64,000 nucleotides of DNA from Mucilaginibacter rivuli (GTDB lineage: Bacteria > Bacteroidota > Bacteroidia > Sphingobacteriales > Sphingobacteriaceae). The position numbers were made by a program, and so were the translations under genes. Below, piece after piece: positions 18,201-24,914 of this stretch (position 1 is its first letter; each line of letters opens with the position of its first letter). The notes beneath the pieces are model-generated. The model had not been told where the DNA came from and searched no databases. It saw only the letters and a program-made list of their open reading frames with translations. The stretch spans positions 248,001 to 312,000 of the forward strand of contig NZ_JAHXPQ010000006.1 in NCBI RefSeq assembly GCF_019391655.1. The letters are read 5' to 3'.

Positions 18201-18248
18201 AAAAAGAGTGGCTAATTTGTTTTTGACACCCAAAAAGCCACTCTTTTT
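18201..18248. promoter_or_regulatory. 13-bp perfect hairpin at the start of the ATPase gene
   Basis: aaaaagagtggct (18201-18213) pairs perfectly with agccactcttttt (18236-18248). The stem has A and T tails on both sides like a bidirectional terminator, yet it lies 1 bp upstream of the ATPase start at 18199. It may shield the ATPase from incoming transcription or mask its ribosome site. Confidence 0.6.
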
Positions 18249-18303
18249 TAATACTCGCTCTTTGCCATACTTATATCTATGCAAGAATTAACATTATGGT
18301 ATT

Positions 18304-18504
18304 ATGAAAAAGCTACACAATAAATCAAATATTAACGTCCCCAAAGCGGAGCCACGTGGTTTATTGTGTAGCAACAATGACGTTAATCGTGGCTCCGCTT
18401 TGGGTTATACAGACAAAGAACCGACCATAGAGGAACTGATCAATATGTTATCAGAAATTATTGTTGATGCCTATGTATTTTCAAAACGAACAAAAGAAGA
18501 GTAA
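18304..18504 (+). CDS. Small leader-like protein overlapping a serine recombinase gene
   Basis: A 66-residue frame (MKKLHNKSNINVPKAEPRGL at the start, EELINMLSEIIVDAYVFSK near the end) that overlaps the recombinase start by about 32 bp. Its first half is encoded by the crossing complementary block at 18312-18404. The C-terminal half looks like a genuine small helical protein. It could be a leader peptide that senses the state of the RNA fold upstream of the recombinase, but no family is recognised. Confidence 0.45.
   Translation: MKKLHNKSNINVPKAEPRGLLCSNNDVNRGSALGYTDKEPTIEELINMLSEIIVDAYVFSKRTKEE
18312..18404. repeat. Three crossing complementary pairs with one 48-nt offset
   Basis: gctacacaataaa 18312-18324 pairs with 18360-18372; attaacgtc 18331-18339 pairs with 18379-18387; cccaaagcggagccacg 18340-18356 pairs with 18388-18404. 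All three pairs are perfect and all have an offset of exactly 48 nt. Because the segments keep the same order, the helices cross, so only one long hairpin can form at a time. The block lies in the first half of the small gene ahead of the recombinase. Confidence 0.85.
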
Positions 18505-20155
18505 CCGTGCCGTTATCTATTGCCGGGTGTCATCAGAAGAGCAAGTAAAAGGATATAGTTTAACCATTCAGGAACAATTGTGCCGCGAATTCGTGTCGGC
18601 ACACGGATTTGAACTGGCAGAAATTTTTATAGAAAAAGGCGAAAGCGCCAAAACCCTTGACCGTACAGAACTCAATAACATGTGGGAGTTCTGCAAGCAA
18701 AAGAGTAATAACATTCAATATATCGTTGCCTATAAGGTTGACCGCATTGCCAGAAACAGGCATGACTACCGGGAACTGGACATCAAGCGGGTAAAATACG
18801 GCCTGCGATTCCGCTATGTGTCAGAACAATTCGATGACAGCCCGGCGGGCAGGTTTATGGAGGACATGTTTGCCAACATGGCCCATTTTGACAACGATGT
18901 GCGCACAGAAAGAGCGATGAGCGGAATGCGCGAAGCGATGCGCCAGGGACGCTATGTATGGCATGCCCCCATTGGCTATATCAATGCGAAAATTGATGGT
19001 AAAGCCAATATTATACAAACAGACAAAGCTCCCCTTATGGCAGAAGTATTCAGGGAGATTGAGACCGGTTTATATGCTACTGACGAGGTACGCTTGCGCA
19101 TGGCAAAAAAGGGGTTGGTGACAAGAAAGGGAGCACCTGTTACCAAATCGCAATTTTACCGGTTAGTCAGAAACAAAGTGTATTGCGGCATTATTGATAA
19201 ATTCGGGGAACAACACAAAGGCTCTTATACCCCTATCATTTCTGAAGCCTTGTTTAACGTGGTACAACAGCGCCTAAGCGGCAGAACCATCAAAATGAAG
19301 GTATATAGCAAAGAGCACCAGGACTTCCCCCTGAGGCGGTATATCGTCAATGAAGAGGGTCTGAAACTGCGAGGTTATTGGGCGCAGGGCCGCAAGAAAA
19401 AATACCCTTATTATGGCTTTGAGCTAAAGAACAGCACTATCAGAAAAGAGGTCTTAGAGCAGGCATTTGTCACGTTTTTAAGTGCCTTTGAATTTGACGC
19501 TAAATATTTAGAGGTATTAAAGCAAAATTTGACCTTCCATTTGAAACGAAAGGATAAAGACGATGTCCAAAGCAAATCAGCTATTGATACCAAAATAAAA
19601 GAAGTGTACGACCAAATGCACCATTATAGCAAAAACGAGTTCAAGGGCATTATCAACAGCGACTTATTGAAAATTCACATGGAAGACTTAACTTTTCAAC
19701 TGCGGACTCTGGAGAAGCAAAAAGAAGGCTTGGGAAAACAGGAAAGCTTCGATATCGAGGAATTACTTTCATTTGCTAAAGAGTTCCTTAAAAACATAAG
19801 CACCGTATGGGCCACAAGATCATTTGAAATTAAAACTAGGTTTCAGTGGTTCGTTTTTCCACAAGGCGTCATCCTTGAAAATAAAATATTGCGAACCATG
19901 AAAGTGTGTAAGCTTTTCAAGCTAAAAGATGATATTAGGAAAGCAATTTCCACTAATGTGCACAATAGCGAAATAAATAAAAACACCGTGTCCAGAACAA
20001 AATTACCTATCATGGATGAATATCTCTTTGAAACAAAGGAGTATTGGGAAGAAATTGCAAAGGAAATAATAGAAGCTCAAGATATTTTGGCTGACAAAAC
20101 ACCCAAAAGAAGAAGTTGTCAAAACATGTCGGATTTTAATACCCAGCTATCTTAG
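18473..20155 (+). CDS. Large serine recombinase lacking a zinc ribbon
   Basis: About 560 residues. The resolvase domain opens with AVIYCRVSSEEQ, placing the catalytic Ser at residue 20, followed by KVDRIARNRHDYRELDIKRV and DDSPAGRFMEDMFANMAHFD. The recombinase domain follows (GYINAKIDGKANIIQ, then YRLVRNKVYCGIIDKFGEQH). Where relatives have a Cys4 zinc ribbon, this protein has RGYWAQGRKKKYPYYGF with no Cys pairs. The C-terminal part is helical. Such enzymes integrate or excise mobile elements between att sites. ATGs at 18467 and 18473 are both possible starts. It converges with the effector gene with a 9-bp overlap. Confidence 0.9.
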   Translation: MYFQNEQKKSNRAVIYCRVSSEEQVKGYSLTIQEQLCREFVSAHGFELAEIFIEKGESAKTLDRTELNNMWEFCKQKSNNIQYIVAYKVDRIARNRHDYRELDIKRVKYGLRFRYVSEQFDDSPAGRFMEDMFANMAHFDNDVRTERAMSGMREAMRQGRYVWHAPIGYINAKIDGKANIIQTDKAPLMAEVFREIETGLYATDEVRLRMAKKGLVTRKGAPVTKSQFYRLVRNKVYCGIIDKFGEQHKGSYTPIISEALFNVVQQRLSGRTIKMKVYSKEHQDFPLRRYIVNEEGLKLRGYWAQGRKKKYPYYGFELKNSTIRKEVLEQAFVTFLSAFEFDAKYLEVLKQNLTFHLKRKDKDDVQSKSAIDTKIKEVYDQMHHYSKNEFKGIINSDLLKIHMEDLTFQLRTLEKQKEGLGKQESFDIEELLSFAKEFLKNISTVWATRSFEIKTRFQWFVFPQGVILENKILRTMKVCKLFKLKDDIRKAISTNVHNSEINKNTVSRTKLPIMDEYLFETKEYWEEIAKEIIEAQDILADKTPKRRSCQNMSDFNTQLS

Positions 20156-20626
20156 CCAAATGCTAAGTATTAACATGAACATACCTGAATAAATTAGAAT
20201 GTAGTTATGGAGAAAGAACTTTCCTTTTCCCTTGTTGGTACCGGCATGTGACCAAGATTCAGGATAAATAGATTCTTTAGCAAATGTCCCCTTTTTACAA
20301 AGGCCCAAAACATTCTCAATCTTGGCCTGAATTTGCTGCTGGGACTTAAATCCACGCTCCAGATCCTCAAGATAAAACACCCTTAAAATTATTACGGACA
20401 ATGTTGCGAGAACTGTAAAATATGCTTTTTGATGAATCGAAATAGGTGCTGTAGACGTTAAAATATAGCCCGATGAGGTAACAAATAACCCAAGTGCCCA
20501 GGTACATATATTTTGCACGCGCTCTCTAATAACTTTAGTGGCAGAATACCGCTCATCCAATGCATTGAGTAGTATTTCCACCTTTTTATCGTCTGAAATA
20601 ATGAGTTTGATATCAGAATCCTGCAT
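20147..20626 (-). CDS. Three-TM membrane protein, likely CBASS effector
   Basis: A 159-residue membrane protein. TM segments lie at about 40-58 (ICTWALGLFVTSSGYILTS), 68-86 (AYFTVLATLSVIILRVFYL) and 141-158 (YILIYSGMFMLILSIWL). The N-terminal 38 residues and the 90-110 region are amphipathic helices. This resembles SLATT-type two-TM effector modules with an added third helix. It overlaps the CD-NTase gene by 14 bp, the normal arrangement for a cyclase and its nucleotide-gated membrane effector. In such systems the effector damages the host membrane once a phage activates the cyclase. The activity is inferred from family and context. Confidence 0.7.
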   Translation of the reverse strand: MQDSDIKLIISDDKKVEILLNALDERYSATKVIRERVQNICTWALGLFVTSSGYILTSTAPISIHQKAYFTVLATLSVIILRVFYLEDLERGFKSQQQIQAKIENVLGLCKKGTFAKESIYPESWSHAGTNKGKGKFFLHNYILIYSGMFMLILSIWLR

Positions 20627-21494
20627 ATTCCCAACACTTAAGCATAAATTTTCTTACATCGGCCGCCGACCTGTCGCTCCCTCTGAACAAATACATTAAT
20701 TCACTGACCTCGACATACTCATTTACCGTAATTGCATTATCCATATCATCGTAGATTTTTTTAATTACCTTTTTCAAAGTCTCTGAGTAATTATATTGGT
20801 TAAAATTAGTGTTAGGGACGTTATAAACTAGTGATTCGATAAAAAACGATGAGATAAACTTTTCCTTAATAACACCTGTATCAATTAAGTTATTTCTTAT
20901 ATTCTTGAGCATACGAACCGTACGCTTATACATCCTTGAGGTGGCTGTATTCTTTGTAACTCCATTAGCATAGTGCTGTTCCGGATAGCTTTCCACAGTT
21001 CCCCCATCATCAGAAATAAATTTGATACCTATGGCACCAGCAGTATATGCATCACTCATTCGCTTCATCGGAAAACACGGTACAACATCCGCATTTACAC
21101 GATTAGTATTCCCTTGTATAAAAATGCATTTGTCTTTTCTCTTGGCATCCGTACCAAACTTGTTTTTCAAAACCAGTTCAACATCATTTTTAAATTGCGG
21201 AAAATGATACGATGCGTCTTGTGTATTTGCATCGTAAATTCTTTTTTGTTCGTCTGATAAAAATACCAGGTTAGGAAAGTATGACCCATTATACCGAACA
21301 ACAATGTCGACATCACTATCTTGCTTAACGTTAGTATCGTTCTGATACGAACCCTGGAGAAATATATCGATACCATACCCAAATTTGGTACGCAGCACTT
21401 GAGTCACCTGACTGACTACATTCTGGCATTTAGTATCCTCTGTTTTACTTAGGGGCTTTGACCAGGTTATAAGTTGTTGTTCTGAAACTGCCAT
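20613..21494 (-). CDS. CD-NTase-family cyclic oligonucleotide synthase (CBASS)
   Basis: A 293-residue nucleotidyltransferase of the CD-NTase (cGAS/DncV-like) superfamily. The core LQGSYQNDTNVKQDSDVDIV places GS at 48-49 and the metal-binding Asp61 and Asp63, with a third Asp at 136 in NRVNADVVPCF. A later segment, TATSRMYKRTVRMLKNIRN, fits the family's helical half. Members make cyclic di- or trinucleotides that activate the adjacent effector in anti-phage CBASS systems. Its start lies about 300 bp from the next island gene. There are no Cap2/Cap3 ubiquitin-like genes beside it, so this would be a short, type I-like system. Confidence 0.8.
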   Translation of the reverse strand: MAVSEQQLITWSKPLSKTEDTKCQNVVSQVTQVLRTKFGYGIDIFLQGSYQNDTNVKQDSDVDIVVRYNGSYFPNLVFLSDEQKRIYDANTQDASYHFPQFKNDVELVLKNKFGTDAKRKDKCIFIQGNTNRVNADVVPCFPMKRMSDAYTAGAIGIKFISDDGGTVESYPEQHYANGVTKNTATSRMYKRTVRMLKNIRNNLIDTGVIKEKFISSFFIESLVYNVPNTNFNQYNYSETLKKVIKKIYDDMDNAITVNEYVEVSELMYLFRGSDRSAADVRKFMLKCWEYAGF

Positions 21495-21793
21495 AATTAT
21501 ATATAAATGTAATATAAAGAAATATATTAGAAAGTAAATACCAGAAGCTTAAATGAGACCTAAACTCTACAACAATTTGTACCACTATTGCCTAAATAGT
21601 CCTTACCCGATAGGTTATTGTAGTGGTATTGGGCACAGTAGTTCGAGTACCCTCGCTGTGCGTGAGAGAATGGTAACTCTTGTCCGTCAGCTGGTCATTT
21701 TTGGCACTTGCCCAGTTATACAAGACTCCGGTTGAGCAGCTATATTGTTGGAGAACTAAAAATATATTGCGTCATTAATTCAATAGAACAATT
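21495..21793. other. Intergenic region with no recognised gene
   Basis: A 299-bp gap between divergent genes. The segment 21495-21540 is very AT-rich and probably carries the CD-NTase promoter. The middle (21570-21735) is of mixed composition with short complementary stretches such as taccacta and tagtggta. A 60-codon plus-strand frame at 21553 has no start context or protein-like composition. Confidence 0.5.
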
Positions 21794-21827
21794 ATTAAAA
21801 AAGTAACGAATTCGTTACTTTTTTAAT
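21794..21827. promoter_or_regulatory. 34-bp perfect palindrome upstream of the HicB-like gene
   Basis: attaaaaaagtaacgaa is followed immediately by its exact reverse complement. It lies 10 bp before the HicB-like ATG and touches a -7 box, so it is well placed as an operator for that helix-turn-helix protein. It could also be a terminator for transcripts entering from upstream. Confidence 0.75.
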
Positions 21828-21834
21828 ATCTTTG
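21827..21834 (+). promoter_or_regulatory. Bacteroidota -7 box before the HicB-like gene
   Basis: TATCTTTG matches TAnnTTTG and ends 3 nt before the ATG at 21838, which would give a leaderless transcript. No clear -33 TTTG is visible. Confidence 0.5.
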
Positions 21835-21837
21835 AAT

Positions 21838-22257
21838 ATGGAAAAGATAAAAGTAACATTGAACATCACGCACGATGAGATCCACTATTCGGGATGGTTC
21901 CGGTACGGTGAATATGGTAATACTATTAAAGGTGAAAGTATGGACGAACTTGAGAACAACGTCAGGGCCGATCTAAAAAAGCATTGCCAGATAGAAAATG
22001 TCACTATTGACCGCCGATTCGATGTATCGGATATATTCGGGAATTTTGATTTTATTAATGTTTCTGCTTTTGCAAGATATATTGACCTCAACGAAAGCTT
22101 ATTACGGCAATATAAATCAGGCGCAAAAATGCCTACGGCAAAACAACTAAGTAAAATCGTAATGGTTTTTAGGGGTGTAGCAGACCGCATGAACAAAATT
22201 GCTTTAGCTTTTGATGGCAAGCCTGTTTTGGATAGTGATTGGCATAAGAGTATTTGA
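21838..22257 (+). CDS. HicB-like antitoxin or regulator
   Basis: A 139-residue protein. The N-terminus MEKIKVTLNITHDEIHYSGW resembles the partial RNase H fold of HicB proteins. The second half is a helix-turn-helix (INVSAFARYIDLNESLLRQY, then KSGAKMPTAKQLSKIV), typical of Bacteroidota HicB relatives. No HicA gene is adjacent; instead the stop overlaps the possible TTG start of a HEPN protein, so the pair may be a hybrid toxin-antitoxin module. The 34-bp palindrome upstream is a likely operator. The ATG at 21838 is preferred to a TTG six bases earlier. Confidence 0.75.
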   Translation: MEKIKVTLNITHDEIHYSGWFRYGEYGNTIKGESMDELENNVRADLKKHCQIENVTIDRRFDVSDIFGNFDFINVSAFARYIDLNESLLRQYKSGAKMPTAKQLSKIVMVFRGVADRMNKIALAFDGKPVLDSDWHKSI

Positions 22258-23246
22258 ATTTACATTCAAATGAAAATCTCAATTACATCGACTATTTAAC
22301 TACTTTGATTAATATGTCATATTCAGATAAATACTTACAGGCTCATGGATTATTCCATGACCGCTCCTTTGAAGAATTCTGCTCAGAAATACCGGTGTTC
22401 TATTTTAAAAAAGAAGTACCGGAAGATGTGATTCAGAATTTTGAGGTCGTAGAGAAACTCCTTGCATTTAGCTACTATGAATATAAATTTATAGATGAAG
22501 CCTATTCAAAAGCCGTTCATACATTAGAAATGGCCATGGCTATTAGGTACAATGAATTGAGTTTGCCTCGCAACGGAAAATTGGTCTTTGATCATTTGAT
22601 AAAATCATTGGTCGCAGAAAATTGTTTTGATACCAACATGGAAACTTTAATACAGGTTAAACAAACGAGAAATCATTTTGCGCACCCTGACAGGCATAGT
22701 TTTGGGGGTGTTGTTTACTGGAATCGTATTGAGTTTATTTCAAGATTGGTAAATGAATTGTATGAAAACGTAAGTTTGAGGATTGAAAGACGAAAACTGT
22801 CTCATGAATTTATCGCGGATTTACATAAGCGTAACCTTAATAAATTCATCATTATGAAAAAAGGTGCAAATGCGCCGGTCATTTTATTTGACCTATCTCT
22901 CCTTTGGATAAATAATAAATTGCCGTCATACACCTACCAATTACAATATACGCCACTTTTTGACTTAACTTATGAAACCGAATACCAAATAAACGTACCT
23001 GAGATTTTTTCATTAAAGATCACCGAACCGAAATTTATAGGAAAGAAACTTAGAGCCATTGATACAGATACTGGTGATGCGATTTGCTTTTCTTCTATCA
23101 TGGATAATCCTGACCGATTTCCTTTGTTCGAAAAATGGAAACATGAATATGACAGCATTAAATGGAACGGCATGTTTGAACATAGTATTCAAATGGCATC
23201 TTCAAATATTTTAGTACCGGAACTACAAAAATTCCACAAGACATAG
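22254..23246 (+). CDS. HEPN-motif protein paired with HicB-like regulator
   Basis: A 330-residue protein from a TTG overlapping the previous stop (TTGA); an ATG at 22314 would give 310 residues. The helical N-terminal half contains KQTRNHFAHPD, in which Arg139 and His144 form the RNxxxH motif of HEPN ribonucleases. The C-terminal 140 residues are predicted beta-rich (LPSYTYQLQYTPLFDLTYET, then KLRAIDTDTGDAI) and unlike known HEPN toxins that I can name. HEPN proteins often act as RNA-cleaving toxins in antiphage or toxin-antitoxin systems. Coupling to a HicB-like gene supports that, but nuclease activity is inferred. Confidence 0.65.
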   Translation: MNLHSNENLNYIDYLTTLINMSYSDKYLQAHGLFHDRSFEEFCSEIPVFYFKKEVPEDVIQNFEVVEKLLAFSYYEYKFIDEAYSKAVHTLEMAMAIRYNELSLPRNGKLVFDHLIKSLVAENCFDTNMETLIQVKQTRNHFAHPDRHSFGGVVYWNRIEFISRLVNELYENVSLRIERRKLSHEFIADLHKRNLNKFIIMKKGANAPVILFDLSLLWINNKLPSYTYQLQYTPLFDLTYETEYQINVPEIFSLKITEPKFIGKKLRAIDTDTGDAICFSSIMDNPDRFPLFEKWKHEYDSIKWNGMFEHSIQMASSNILVPELQKFHKT

Positions 23247-23349
23247 CCTTGGCCACCTTAACCTGGAATCCTGGATTTCGTTTATAACGTCAAACCTATG
23301 TAACTCTAATTATTGTCTTTAGAACTATTTTACCCCCCTTATCAAGTTT

Positions 23350-23377
23350 CCATGCCATTGTTATCCTAATGGCATGG
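23350..23377. promoter_or_regulatory. 10-bp inverted repeat overlapping an XRE gene start
   Basis: ccatgccatt (23350-23359) is repeated in inverted form as aatggcatgg (23368-23377), with an 8-bp spacer. The right arm includes the ATG of the XRE gene at 23374, so the encoded regulator could bind here and repress itself. Confidence 0.55.
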
Positions 23378-23646
23378 AAAGAACCAGTCGAACATTTCCA
23401 AACACATTGCGTTTGCATCGAAAGACGATGGGGTATTCCCAGCGACAGGTTGCGACACTGTTGGGCCTGCATGACACCGTGCCGATTTGCCAGTGGGAAA
23501 AAGGGGCTAAGCTCCCCAACACCGTCAATCTCATCAAACTGAGTTTGATCTATCGCACCTATCCCAATGAACTCTATGACGAGCTGTTTTACACCTTTCG
23601 CGCGGACTTAAAAGAAAAGGAACTGCAACAGTTCACCATGTCTTGA
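23374..23646 (+). CDS. XRE-family helix-turn-helix protein
   Basis: A 90-residue protein with a helix-turn-helix in residues 10-60 (LRLHRKTMGYSQRQVATLLG, then ICQWEKGAKLPNTVNLIKLS). The C-terminal 30 residues are an acidic-basic helix (YTFRADLKEKELQQF). It opens a run of four same-strand small genes that leads to the second serine recombinase, so it is a likely regulator of the island. The dyad over its start codon suggests autoregulation. Confidence 0.8.
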   Translation: MERTSRTFPNTLRLHRKTMGYSQRQVATLLGLHDTVPICQWEKGAKLPNTVNLIKLSLIYRTYPNELYDELFYTFRADLKEKELQQFTMS

Positions 23647-23792
23647 TTGCTAAGGGTATTGTCCTTTATGTCCGATAGAGTGGCTCTTTATTTTCAAAAA
23701 TGAATGGCCTCCCTTATCGAACGATACGAACGGATATAAAATAAAAAAAACGAGCGAACGATCGATGCTATTAAAAGTAACAGCACCAACGT

Positions 23793-24056
23793 ATGAAATC
23801 ATTTAATCACCATTCACACAATTACAATCCAATAGAAATACAACTTGCCCACGAAATATCATCACGTCTCAATGATCCTGAGGCTATGCCATTATACCTC
23901 ACTTATGCGCAACAGCTTCCGCACGAAAAACTGCGCGAGATTTTAAACAAAGTATGCTCCATTCCAGAGAAACAAATTAAGCGAACTCGTGGCGCACTCT
24001 TTACCTTCCTTGTCGGCCAATACAAAGAGTACGGACATGGTTATCCTCGGAATTAG
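23793..24056 (+). CDS. Small island protein of unknown function
   Basis: An 87-residue helical protein (IEIQLAHEISSRLNDPEAMP, then HEKLREILNKVCSIPEKQIK) with a basic C-terminal region that could bind nucleic acid. It overlaps the RuvC-like gene by 20 bp, implying co-translation and a joint role. I recall similar short proteins beside serine recombinases in Bacteroidota, but cannot name a family. Confidence 0.65.
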   Translation: MKSFNHHSHNYNPIEIQLAHEISSRLNDPEAMPLYLTYAQQLPHEKLREILNKVCSIPEKQIKRTRGALFTFLVGQYKEYGHGYPRN

Positions 24057-24516
24057 CATTGGTACCAGGACGTCCGGTATCGCCATACTCAGTAACCGGA
24101 GTTTAGTATCATGGGATACGCTCTCGTTCAAAGACAGCTGGTCGCAACAGAAAGGCAGCTATATCATTTCAAAATATGAGCGGTACATGAAAGAGCATAA
24201 CGTCACGATGGTGGTGCTGAAAATCCCCCGAATCAGTCACCATACAGATGCAATCATTGATCTCATAAATAAAATCGGTTCGATCATTTATCCGGGCTGC
24301 ATGGTGGAATACAAAACCCAGGCTGAAATAAAAGCGGCTATTCCCGAGATAAAAAATAGCCGGGACTTAATGAATCATACCGCTACATTATACCCGATCT
24401 TGGAACGGCATAAACACCGCGAATTGCAAAACAAGAACAGCTATCACGATAAAATGTTCGAGGCCGTCTTAGTGGCCCACTTAGTGAAGGAGGAATACGG
24501 AAATCCCCCAAAATAG
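24037..24516 (+). CDS. RuvC-like fold protein with altered catalytic residues
   Basis: A 159-residue protein read from MVILGISIGTRTSGIAIL. This strand pattern matches the start of RuvC-type resolvases (GIDPGTRxTG), but the catalytic Asp is Ser here. The position that often holds Glu is Lys in VVLKIPRIS. The C-terminal NSYHDKMFEAVLVAHLVKEE retains the HDxxxEA pattern of the family. Nuclease activity is therefore doubtful; it may be a structural or branched-DNA-binding protein helping the recombinase. The ATG at 24037 overlaps the upstream gene by 20 bp. Upstream in-frame residues from 23989 are probably not translated. Confidence 0.6.
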   Translation: MVILGISIGTRTSGIAILSNRSLVSWDTLSFKDSWSQQKGSYIISKYERYMKEHNVTMVVLKIPRISHHTDAIIDLINKIGSIIYPGCMVEYKTQAEIKAAIPEIKNSRDLMNHTATLYPILERHKHRELQNKNSYHDKMFEAVLVAHLVKEEYGNPPK

Positions 24517-24593
24517 CTGTACAAAACAAATACGCCTCCCTACAAACGAAAACATTGGAAGCATACAATAAGGGAAACATAACACAATTTAAT

Positions 24594-24824
24594 ATGAGTA
24601 TAATTCCTCCCTTTTTTGACGTAGATGGAATGGAAGACCTCTACGTATTAGTGCTCTGGCCGTATGTGCAGAATCTCATGGAGTACGATTGGTTCAGACA
24701 AGAATGCTACCTTTTACAGGCATTTGAAGATCAGCCCTATCACGATTCCTCTTATTTTGTTCCTATGACCAGAATTATGGAAGTTGAACGATTACAGGAC
24801 AATTGTACATTCTTTCACCATTAG
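24594..24824 (+). CDS. Small acidic hypothetical protein
   Basis: A 76-residue protein starting MSIIPPFFDVDGMEDLYVLV, acidic and rich in aromatic residues (WPYVQNLMEYDWFRQECYLL). No family is recognised. It is followed by a clear terminator and then the second serine recombinase, so it closes the group of small island genes that starts with the XRE protein. An upstream TTG-started extension (24555) is less likely. Confidence 0.55.
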   Translation: MSIIPPFFDVDGMEDLYVLVLWPYVQNLMEYDWFRQECYLLQAFEDQPYHDSSYFVPMTRIMEVERLQDNCTFFHH

Positions 24825-24841
24825 TTCTGTAGGACAAATTT

Positions 24842-24866
24842 GCCTCCCTTTTGGGAGGCTTTATTT
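24842..24866 (+). terminator. Intrinsic terminator
   Basis: gcctccc and gggaggc form a 7-bp stem with a 4-nt loop, followed by tttattttt. It ends the small-gene group ahead of the second serine recombinase. Confidence 0.85.
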
Positions 24867-24914
24867 TTCGCTATCTTTAAGTAAATCAATTCTTTCACAA
24901 TTAAACATCAAACC

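Noticed and set aside
21553..21735. Plus-strand frame of 60 codons between the CD-NTase and HicB-like genes
   Set aside because: It lacks start context and has unlike composition, with no conserved feature.
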